DNA from: Chloroflexota bacterium
GTDB taxonomy: Bacteria > Chloroflexota > Dehalococcoidia > UBA3495
Reading direction: 5' to 3'
Assembly (NCBI GenBank): GCA_002697005.1
Contig: NZUD01000060.1
Coordinates: forward strand, 1 to 5,063
DNA length: 5,063 bases
In this document: positions 1 to 4,736 of the stretch, in pieces
Numbering within the stretch: position 1 is the first letter of the stretch
How the letters are laid out: every line of letters begins with the position of its first letter
Notes under the pieces: generated by a model
The model's input: only the letters and a program-made list of their open reading frames with translations
What the model was told of the DNA's origin: nothing
The model's database searches: none
Position numbers and translations under genes: made by a program

Positions 1-26
1 CGCGTAGTATTCACCCTGGGGGAAGT

Positions 27-47
27 TATTGTGGCATCAGCACAATA
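27..47. promoter_or_regulatory. 7-bp inverted repeat upstream of thioredoxin-fold gene
   Basis: The arms TATTGTG (27-33) and CACAATA (41-47) are perfect reverse complements separated by 7 bases. The right arm overlaps TAGAAT (46-51), which matches 5 of 6 bases of a sigma-70 -10 box, but no good -35 box sits 16-18 bases upstream. The element lies 35 bases before the start codon at 82. It could be an operator, or the end of a hairpin belonging to a gene to the left. No T-run follows it, so an intrinsic terminator is less likely. The role is a guess; only the symmetry is seen. Confidence 0.3.
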
Positions 48-81
48 GAATCAGCTAGATCAAGCGAAGTTCAATCAGGGT

Positions 82-669
82 ATGACCACCCAGCAATATA
101 TCGACCAGATTAAGGTAAACAAAGACCCGTTTGTGGAGATATATGAGACGGTTAAAATTCCGGATGATTCCTTGAACATATTCAGCGGACTGAGCGAACC
201 GTTGAACCTGGCTGTGTTCACCGCCGACTGGTGCGGCGACGCCATGAGCACCACTCCCGTGATTCTGAAGTTGGCAGACAGCACCCCTAATATCTTCCTT
301 CAGGTCTTCAACCGGGATGATGAACTTGAATTGAGCAACAGTTTGATCCCCGAACACCGGGCTGGCACCGTGCCCATTTTTGTGGTCATGGATAAAGACA
401 TGCAACAGATGGTCCGGTTCATCGAGACCGCTAACACCCTGGTCCCGGAGATAGATGCAATGGACGCTGCCATCGACCAGGAAGTAGAGGGGATCGACGA
501 AGGAGAAGCGCGGCGGGTCAAGCGTGGACGGCGCACTTCCTACCGGGTGGAGCGTGCCCAGGCTTGGGGTGAAGTTATTCTGAAAGAATTTGGGGGCTTA
601 GTGTCGGACGCCTTGGGCGGCGGCGACTTACCCTTTGAAGGCGGAACAAAATGGCCGCCCGAAGATTAG
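82..669 (+). CDS. Thioredoxin-fold protein (Thioredoxin_9-like), single active-site Cys
   Basis: This 195-residue protein has a thioredoxin-like core. A beta strand (residues 42-47) leads into W50-C51-G52-D53-A54 at the redox site, and T96-V97-P98 gives the cis-proline loop. The second cysteine of a classical CxxC is replaced by Ala54, so a dithiol exchange mechanism is not available. Proteins of the Thioredoxin_9 type often carry WCGD with a non-Cys residue in the last position, so this may be normal for the family. There is no signal peptide or membrane segment, so it should be cytoplasmic. The C-terminal part (about 130-195) is charged, with an Arg/Lys-rich stretch at 143-151, and does not look like part of the core fold. 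ATG 82 is the only usual start, because an in-frame TAG lies at 46-48 and no ATG, GTG or TTG falls between. The Shine-Dalgarno site is poor (AGGG at 77-80, one base from the start), so initiation may be weak or leaderless. The substrate is unknown. Confidence 0.8.
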   Translation: MTTQQYIDQIKVNKDPFVEIYETVKIPDDSLNIFSGLSEPLNLAVFTADWCGDAMSTTPVILKLADSTPNIFLQVFNRDDELELSNSLIPEHRAGTVPIFVVMDKDMQQMVRFIETANTLVPEIDAMDAAIDQEVEGIDEGEARRVKRGRRTSYRVERAQAWGEVILKEFGGLVSDALGGGDLPFEGGTKWPPED

Positions 670-706
670 CGGTTACAACTAACCTTTACCTCTGGAAAAC
701 ATTCCT

Positions 707-712
707 GAGAGG
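707..712 (+). promoter_or_regulatory. Ribosome binding site deciding start at 719
   Basis: GAGAGG ends directly against the ATG at 713 but lies 6 bases from the in-frame ATG at 719. That spacing favours 719 as the true start and shortens the protein by two residues. Confidence 0.55.
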
Positions 713-718
713 ATGGTG

Positions 719-994
719 ATGGCTGAAGACCTGATTACGATGGAAGACATGGCGGCGATTTTTGACGTGACAGATGCACTGGGTATACACCGCGAGTCCG
801 TGCGCGTCGAACTCAATAAAGAAGATCCAGGCTCCATCCAAAGAGTGGCTGACGGGATGGTCGAAATTACACTCCCGGTCAACGAGAGTGCTGAGATATT
901 CTGTAAAAAGCTACGTATCGACTTAGAAGCAATGGGGTTCGAACCGGCCGGCTCTGTACTCGGCTATGACGACGAAGACGACGAAGACGACTAG
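719..994 (+). CDS. Small acidic hypothetical protein with Asp/Glu tail
   Basis: I do not recognise this family. The protein has 91 residues from ATG 719, or 93 if ATG 713 is used. Residues 1-25 look helical and acidic. Residues 26-75 alternate short strands (VRVEL, VEITLP) with a helix (about 56-72), suggesting a small alpha/beta domain. It ends in an almost purely acidic tail, residues 83-91, made of Tyr then Asp and Glu. One cysteine (Cys62) is present and there is no zinc motif. There is no signal peptide. It follows the thioredoxin-fold gene on the same strand after 49 bases and could share its transcript; the sequence does not show a promoter or terminator between them. Acidic tails occur in proteins that bind basic partners or metal ions, but no function can be assigned here. 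Codon use resembles that of its neighbours and the stop is followed closely by a convergent gene, so it is probably a real gene. Confidence 0.65.
   Translation: MAEDLITMEDMAAIFDVTDALGIHRESVRVELNKEDPGSIQRVADGMVEITLPVNESAEIFCKKLRIDLEAMGFEPAGSVLGYDDEDDEDD
968..991 (+). repeat. 9-base tandem repeat encoding the acidic tail
   Basis: GACGACGAA is repeated 2.67 times, in frame, up to the stop codon at 992-994. Each unit encodes Asp-Asp-Glu. A perfect short tandem repeat at the 3' end of a gene can change length by replication slippage, altering only the number of acidic residues. Confidence 0.7.
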
Positions 995-1034
995 CCGCCT
1001 ATGATTGGTTTGAACTAATTCGGCAGCCTCGGTT

Positions 1035-1559
1035 TTAGTAGCCGGTTTCCCGCCATTCGAATGCCAGGCTGGCGTAACGGACGAATACCGCTCCGCCAGG
1101 GGCGGCCATGGGGCCGTTGGCGGCCAATAAGGCGATGGTGTGCTGCTCACCCGGCTGGGCTTCTTCCGACAACACAACCCGTTGGGGAACGTTGAACCCT
1201 TGAACCGCTCCCCGGTGCCGGTCGCACTCCCCGTCGAGCCATAATTCTCCGTAGTCGTCGATGCACGTTTCAAACTGGACACGGACACCGGTCGTGGGGT
1301 GGCCGTCTACCGTCTCGGGCAGGGTCACTTTGGTCCGGTACCAAACGAAAGAAAATCCTCGGGTAATCCATTTGGCTAGGTCTGAGCACACTTCCCAGCC
1401 CGAGTCGTCATACTCGGGCAGACGGGCTGGTGACCCTTCGAGTTGCGATACTAAGCCCTCGTTGGGCTCACCTGGCACTAGCCCTTGGGCGAACTTCCAC
1501 TGTCCCTTCACGGCTGCCAGGCCAGAACCGGTGTTGAGGTCGATGACTGCTCGAGGCAT
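1035..1559 (-). CDS. Galactose-binding-like jelly-roll protein (GH2 N-domain-like)
   Basis: This 174-residue protein reads like the sugar-binding beta-sandwich at the N terminus of family 2 glycoside hydrolases. Visible landmarks are W21-K-F, the acidic-Ser-Gly-Trp turn D51-D52-S-G-W55, the W73-Y74-R75 strand, the I100-D-D-Y-G-E-L-W-L-D-G110 strand pair where GH2 proteins have a similar Asn-Gly turn, and a final strand near 157-168. No catalytic domain follows, so by itself it is likely a binding or structural domain rather than an enzyme. It lacks a signal peptide, unlike exported carbohydrate-active proteins. It begins 30 bases after the stop of npdG on the same strand and is probably its downstream operon partner. 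AGGAG lies 7 bases before ATG 1559, which supports that start. The family call is from motif recognition; the ligand is unknown and it could equally be a structural beta-sandwich. Confidence 0.65.
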   Translation of the reverse strand: MPRAVIDLNTGSGLAAVKGQWKFAQGLVPGEPNEGLVSQLEGSPARLPEYDDSGWEVCSDLAKWITRGFSFVWYRTKVTLPETVDGHPTTGVRVQFETCIDDYGELWLDGECDRHRGAVQGFNVPQRVVLSEEAQPGEQHTIALLAANGPMAAPGGAVFVRYASLAFEWRETGY

Positions 1560-1566
1560 AATCCAT

Positions 1567-1571
1567 CTCCT
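1567..1571 (-). promoter_or_regulatory. Ribosome binding site of jelly-roll gene
   Basis: On the minus strand AGGAG lies 7 bases before the ATG at 1559-1557. It falls in the 30-base gap after npdG, so the gene can be translated independently within the shared transcript. Confidence 0.65.
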
Positions 1572-1589
1572 GTGTTGCTTTATTCGTGA

Positions 1590-2237
1590 CTAGATACCAA
1601 CTATCTTGATGCTGGAATGGGCCTTGTAGATCCGGTTGATATTGACCAGCAGTGGGGTTATCTGTTCCACGTATTTGGCGTTGGCCAGGCTGCCGCCATC
1701 CACACCTCGCAAGTCCTTGATCTGGTCTGCTAATTCCATCACCAGTTTTTTTGCGTCCGAGTGGTCAGAGCAGACAACTACGTCCCCGTCCATGGTCGTT
1801 GTGGGGTCAAGGAGTTCTTCGGCACTGGCATTCTGGAACGCGGCCACCACCTGAGATTCGGGCAGCATATCTTGTGCTTCCTGGGCTGCGGAACCGGCTT
1901 CTACTTCCACGGCGCTGGCGCCTTTGCCTCGCTCGAACTTCATGGGAGCGATGACGCTGACTACAATCTTTCCCTTTAGCGCCGGTCCTAAGTCCTCTAG
2001 CACCGGCCGTTGGCCTTCGTAGGGAAATGCCAAGAAGACCACGTCTGCCTGTAACACGGCACCGGAGTTGTCTGAACCTCTAATATCTACGTTGGGAGCC
2101 AATTGAGACAATTCCTGAGCTGCCACAGCTCCCCTGGCGGCGTCTCTGGACCCAATAATGGGAGTTTCTCCAGCCATGGCCAACCGCAACGCCAAACCCT
2201 TGCCTTCTGGTCCAGTGCCCCCCAAGATCGCCAGCAT
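1590..2237 (-). CDS. npdG: NADPH-dependent F420 reductase (F420H2:NADP oxidoreductase)
   Basis: The 215-residue length fits the Fno/NpdG family, which moves hydride between cofactor F420 and NADP in the cytoplasm. The N terminus is a Rossmann fold: the first strand and glycine loop G6-G-T-G-P-E-G12, then G29-S-R-D32, where Ser30 and Arg31 fit binding of the NADP 2'-phosphate. Downstream family marks are D65-VVFLAFPYE (second strand and loop), VVAAFQNASAEEL (130-142), the strand DVVVCSDHSDA (152-162), and a C-terminal helical part with the GVDGGSLANAKYVEQITPLL region (178-197). The start follows AAGGAGGG closely and gives the usual short lead into the first strand. It is the first gene of a two-gene unit with the jelly-roll protein. 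Its presence implies that the host makes or imports F420, although no F420 synthesis gene is in view. The related ferric-reductase-like NAD-binding proteins are a less likely alternative. Confidence 0.85.
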   Translation of the reverse strand: MLAILGGTGPEGKGLALRLAMAGETPIIGSRDAARGAVAAQELSQLAPNVDIRGSDNSGAVLQADVVFLAFPYEGQRPVLEDLGPALKGKIVVSVIAPMKFERGKGASAVEVEAGSAAQEAQDMLPESQVVAAFQNASAEELLDPTTTMDGDVVVCSDHSDAKKLVMELADQIKDLRGVDGGSLANAKYVEQITPLLVNINRIYKAHSSIKIVGI

Positions 2238-2240
2238 AAG

Positions 2241-2248
2241 CCCTCCTT
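2241..2248 (-). promoter_or_regulatory. Strong ribosome binding site of npdG
   Basis: Read on the minus strand this is AAGGAGGG, 3 bases before ATG 2237. The match to the anti-Shine-Dalgarno is strong although the spacing is short. Confidence 0.65.
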
Positions 2249-2287
2249 AGGCCCTTTCGGTGTAATCGATAGTAGTTGTGCGGCAAT

Positions 2288-2316
2288 ACTATAGCCTGAA
2301 CCTGTCGGCCTGGGAA
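2288..2316 (-). promoter_or_regulatory. Candidate sigma-70 promoter for npdG operon
   Basis: On the minus strand TTCCCA (2316-2311, 4 of 6 to the -35 consensus) is followed after 17 bases by TATAGT (2293-2288, 5 of 6 to the -10 consensus). Transcription would begin near 2281, giving a leader of about 44 bases before npdG. The match is by eye, and promoter consensus in this lineage is not known to me. Confidence 0.35.
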
Positions 2317-2450
2317 GGTCTCGGGTTACGACGTGCGAGTGCAGAGAATCGAGCCTAGAATCTGTAGCATCATCTAAGTTAACCGTTGTTTTTAGCCCGG
2401 TGTCCGGCTGCAGTCGCTGCGGGTCTGATGGGTCCAACAGGTATTTCTCC

Positions 2451-2479
2451 TTGTGTTCCCAGGCAGGCTCGGCGATAAT
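2451..2479 (+). promoter_or_regulatory. Candidate promoter for the short frame and thiolase operon
   Basis: TTGTGT (2451-2456, 3 of 6 to -35) and GATAAT (2474-2479, 5 of 6 to -10) are 17 bases apart. Transcription would start near 2486, so the leader of the thiolase-like gene would be about 175 bases and would include the 16-codon frame at 2539-2589. A second possible -35 (TTGATA, 2600-2605) lies closer to the gene but has no good -10 partner. Confidence 0.3.
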
Positions 2480-2538
2480 GGGGCCGATATCCCGCTAGGG
2501 CTATTTTGCCTCTGCGTCAAGTATTCGGAGGCCAAATC

Positions 2539-2589
2539 ATGGATGAAGATGCAAAGAAGACAGCGTTGCGCATGATTCCATGCGGCTAG
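2539..2589 (+). pseudogene. 16-codon remnant resembling a flavin reductase N terminus
   Basis: ATG 2539 is preceded by GGAGG (2527-2531) with ideal 7-base spacing. The frame encodes MDEDAKKTALRMIPCG and then stops at TAG 2587-2589. From memory, flavin reductase-like FMN-binding (split-barrel) proteins of related bacteria often begin with a short acidic/lysine lead followed by an ALRMIPYG-type strand, continuing into LYVLT. Here the Tyr is Cys and the frame stops one codon after the Gly. After the stop I see no continuation of the domain in any frame. The simplest reading is a gene whose body was deleted, leaving the start and its translation signals. The alternative is a translated leader peptide controlling the thiolase-like gene 73 bases downstream. 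The family match rests on about 12 residues only, so confidence is limited. Confidence 0.45.
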
Positions 2590-2646
2590 CCCACCTTGCT
2601 TGATAAGTAGACCGCTACAAAACCTAGATAGAAAACAATCCGACAT

Positions 2647-2651
2647 GGAGG
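2647..2651 (+). promoter_or_regulatory. Ribosome binding site of thiolase-like gene
   Basis: GGAGG lies 10 bases before ATG 2662. The spacing is slightly long but usable, and no better start is in frame nearby. Confidence 0.6.
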
Positions 2652-2661
2652 CTCCCAACCA

Positions 2662-3843
2662 ATGGTAGACCTGAGACGTGCAGCCGCGATTGTCGGCGTG
2701 CACGAACACATCACCCGATACGCGCCGGATAAAAGCGAAGCGCAGATCCAGGGCGAAAGCATCATCAAAGCCCTAGAAGATGCCGGTCTTGAGAAGAAGG
2801 ACGTGGACGGTCTGTTCTGCGCTTCTATGTCGGTCCGTAGTAGCGGACTGAACCTGGCTGACTACCTGAATATGTATCCCAAGATGGTGGACAATACTAC
2901 TGTAGGCGGCGGTTCATTCGAGTTCCACCTCTCCCATGCACTGAATGCCATCTACGCTGGTCGTATCAACTGCGCCGTTATCACCTATGCCACCCAAGCC
3001 CGGTCCGGAGGAGTGTCGGTAGGCACGGGCGGCATCAGTCGTCAGGGGCATCCTCGGTTGGACCCTTCTCCTGACAGCTTTGAAGAGTTGTACGGGCTGA
3101 CCACAGTAGGCCTCTACGCTATGATTGCCCAGCGGCACATGCACCTTTACGGCACGACCTCTGAGCAGTTGGCCGAGATTGCCGTGACTATGCGTCGGCA
3201 CGCCGGGTTGAACCCGGAGGCACTGTTCCGTGACCCTATCACCGTGGATGATGTTATGCGATCTCCGGTGGTTTCAACACCACTTCACCGTAACGACTGC
3301 TGTGTCATCACTGACGGCGGCGGTGCGGTGGTGGTGGCGTCTCCAGAATTGGCCCGCAACTGCAAGCAGAAGCCGGTCTGGATTCTGGGTGCTGGAGAAG
3401 CAGTGGCCCACCAGGGCGCCGGCAAGCGGGATTTGATGTACATCGCCGCCAAGCAGAGCCACGTCCCGGCCTTCGAAATGGCCCAAGTCACTCAGAAGGA
3501 CATCGACATGGCCATGATTTATGACTCTTTCACCATCACGGTGTTGGAGACCCTGGAAGACCTTGGATTCTGTGAGAAGGGTGAGGGTGGTCAGTTCGTT
3601 CTCAACGGACGTATAGGTTTGGGCGGTGAGCTTCCCATCAACACCGATGGTGGTGGTCTATCATCAAACCACCCAGGCATGCGCGGCCTTTTCCTTCTCC
3701 TGGAAGCGACTCGGCAGCTCAGGGGACAGTTCGATGGAACCGAACGTCAGGTACCCGATTGCAAGATAGCTCTGTGCCACGGCACAGGTGGAGCCTTGGG
3801 CTCCCGCCACAGCGGCGGCACAGTCATCCTGGCGGGGGATTAG
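2662..3843 (+). CDS. Thiolase-superfamily protein, SCP-x/Ltp2-like, lacking the nucleophilic Cys
   Basis: This 393-residue protein has the full two-lobe thiolase fold. The N-terminal lobe shows A9-I-V-G, the helix after residue 25, and V81-G-G-G-S-F86, where classical thiolases place the acyl-accepting cysteine; here there is none. The first lobe ends near D218-G-G-G-A-V. The C-terminal lobe carries Y287-D-S-F-T, L298-E-D-L-G-F-C304, N327-T-D-G-G, the histidine loop N336-H337-P-G-M, and C372-H-G-T-G-G near the end. This is the pattern of the SCP-x thiolase/lipid-transfer branch, which includes Ltp2 retro-aldolases of steroid side-chain breakdown. In those enzymes the cysteine is dispensable, and the conserved Tyr of the YDxF motif is a candidate catalytic residue. 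A cytoplasmic acyl-CoA role is likely. A DUF35 partner follows after 3 bases, as is typical for this branch. Whether it is a thiolase, an aldolase or a condensing enzyme cannot be told from sequence alone. Confidence 0.85.
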   Translation: MVDLRRAAAIVGVHEHITRYAPDKSEAQIQGESIIKALEDAGLEKKDVDGLFCASMSVRSSGLNLADYLNMYPKMVDNTTVGGGSFEFHLSHALNAIYAGRINCAVITYATQARSGGVSVGTGGISRQGHPRLDPSPDSFEELYGLTTVGLYAMIAQRHMHLYGTTSEQLAEIAVTMRRHAGLNPEALFRDPITVDDVMRSPVVSTPLHRNDCCVITDGGGAVVVASPELARNCKQKPVWILGAGEAVAHQGAGKRDLMYIAAKQSHVPAFEMAQVTQKDIDMAMIYDSFTITVLETLEDLGFCEKGEGGQFVLNGRIGLGGELPINTDGGGLSSNHPGMRGLFLLLEATRQLRGQFDGTERQVPDCKIALCHGTGGALGSRHSGGTVILAGD

Positions 3844-3846
3844 ATA

Positions 3847-4257
3847 ATGACCACCTCATGGAATAAACCCTTGCCTACAATCATTGGCGAGACCAAGACC
3901 TTCTGGGATATGTGCCGTCGCGGAGTCTTGCTGATTCAGAAATGCGACAGCTGTAACGAGTACCAGTGGTACCCTCGCGGCATCTGCGCCAACTGCTGGT
4001 CCAGCGAGATCAAATGGACCCCATCATCTGGGCGGGGCACGGTCTGGACATACACCGTCACCAACCAGAACCGCACCCAAGGTTTCGACACCGGCCCCTA
4101 CGTGCTGGCTCTCGTGGAACTAGATGAGGGAGTGCGCATGTTCACCAACATAGTGGAATGCGACCCTAAGGACGTATCCATAGGAATGGCCGTGGAAGTA
4201 ACCTTCCAACGTGCCACCGACCAGATATCGGTCCCGCTATTCAAACCCGCTTCATAG
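3847..4257 (+). CDS. DUF35 zinc-ribbon/OB-fold protein, partner of the thiolase-like protein
   Basis: This 136-residue protein has the standard DUF35 order. An N-terminal helix (about 15-28, with F19-W20) leads into a rubredoxin-like zinc ribbon with C33-D-S-C36 and C47-A-N-C50, then an OB-fold from about 62 to 125 starting at G64-T-V-W-T-Y-T. Length and all four cysteines are intact. Known DUF35 proteins form complexes with thiolase-superfamily enzymes: they bridge acetoacetyl-CoA thiolase and HMG-CoA synthase in archaea, and bind Ltp2-type aldolases through ChsH2-like subunits in actinobacteria. It starts 3 bases after the thiolase stop. A G-rich site (GGGGG, 3834-3838) inside the end of that gene can serve as its ribosome binding site, so the two are probably translationally coupled and made in similar amounts. 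Its role is likely to bind the CoA substrate or stabilise the complex rather than catalyse. Confidence 0.88.
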   Translation: MTTSWNKPLPTIIGETKTFWDMCRRGVLLIQKCDSCNEYQWYPRGICANCWSSEIKWTPSSGRGTVWTYTVTNQNRTQGFDTGPYVLALVELDEGVRMFTNIVECDPKDVSIGMAVEVTFQRATDQISVPLFKPAS

Positions 4258-4379
4258 CGCTTGATAAAGAAGCAGGCAAAGCAAAAAGGCATGAACTTTT
4301 GCGTCTCTTCGTTCTTGACTGATGGTTGATTACCTACGGATTTATCGGTTCCGGTGCTAAGCACGTCACCTTCACCGCT

Positions 4380-4435
4380 GTCCAGGCCATGATGGTCCGA
4401 GGCATGCCTGGGCTTGCCCACATTTCGCGCCAGGC
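4380..4435. repeat. Three-arm inverted repeat with mutually exclusive hairpins
   Basis: CCAGGC at 4382-4387 can pair with GCCTGG at 4406-4411. This stem extends inward by ATG/CAT (4389-4391 with 4403-4405) across one bulged base, and outward by a G-U and a G-C pair, around an 11-base loop. A second CCAGGC at 4430-4435 can pair with the same GCCTGG arm instead. The two outer arms are direct repeats 48 bases apart with the inverted copy midway between them. Confidence 0.4.
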
Positions 4436-4689
4436 CTCCTTCCCTGTCGGTTCAAAGTAATAGCTTGAGATCTTCTGGGCGGACTCTAGCTTCGAACGAT
4501 TCCGAATGTTTTGAGTTCTCTGCCGTGGTTATGGTATTGGCTCACCGCATCTGAGGTTATCGCTGTCGAATATATCGTTCTTGGGCTTGGGAGCTTCGGC
4601 CTAGCGCTGCCCTTCAGTACACTTAACAGATTAGATGCACTAGAAACCATGATGATTCACGTCAGGCCTAAACCCCAGACCGGATAGTC

Positions 4690-4706
4690 GCAGGTATCTG
4701 ACCTGC
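4690..4706. repeat. 6-bp hairpin downstream of the TPR gene
   Basis: GCAGGT (4690-4695) and ACCTGC (4701-4706) flank a 5-base loop, about 30 bases past the stop of the leftward TPR gene. On the + strand a weak TTTT (4714-4717) follows after seven bases; on the - strand there is no U-tract. It could help end transcription between the convergent genes but is not a typical intrinsic terminator. Confidence 0.3.
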
Positions 4707-4736
4707 CTGTGGGTTTTGGATTGCCAGGTTGCTCCT

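Larger units (their letters stand above)
2238..2661. other. Divergent intergenic region, 424 bases
   Basis: This separates npdG (leftward) from the thiolase-like gene (rightward). It holds a candidate promoter for each direction, a 16-codon frame at 2539-2589 with a good ribosome binding site, and the thiolase ribosome binding site. I found no tRNA, riboswitch or full-length gene. The 300-odd bases before 2539 have frequent stops in the frames I read and no recognisable protein similarity. Confidence 0.6.
4258..4736. other. Convergent intergenic region, 479 bases, no convincing gene
   Basis: It lies between the ends of the DUF35 gene and the TPR gene. There are two inverted-repeat structures (4380-4435 and 4690-4706). 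Two stop-free stretches overlap at 4326-4460: a + frame of 44 codons from TTG 4326, and a - frame of 64 codons (4337-4528) with no ATG, GTG or TTG before its 36th codon. Neither has a ribosome binding site or a family I recognise. The tract may be a decayed gene, an intergenic repeat or a structured RNA. No clear U-tract terminator was seen. Confidence 0.5.

Noticed and set aside
713..715. ATG 713 as start of the small acidic protein
   Set aside because: The ribosome binding site GAGAGG abuts it with no spacing; ATG 719 has normal spacing.
1261..1593. 110-residue plus-strand frame
   Set aside because: It lies antisense to the jelly-roll gene, shows no domain, and its composition is what the opposite strand of a real gene gives.
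2087..2437. 116-residue minus-strand frame over the npdG start
   Set aside because: It runs in another frame of the same strand as npdG, which has strong family motifs and a ribosome binding site; this frame has neither.
2600..2630. TTGATA as -35 of a promoter directly before the thiolase-like gene
   Set aside because: The -35 match is good (5 of 6), but no hexamer at 16-18 bases resembles a -10 box; the best, TAGATA, matches 3 of 6 at 19 bases.
4279..4304. GCAAAA/TTTTGC inverted repeat as terminator for the thiolase-DUF35 operon
   Set aside because: The stem is only 6 bp and A/T rich, has a 10-base loop and no U-tract, so it is too weak to call.
4098..4421. 107-residue minus-strand frame across the end of the DUF35 gene
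   Set aside because: It overlaps about 160 bases of a well-supported DUF35 gene on the other strand, has no recognisable domain and no ribosome binding site.
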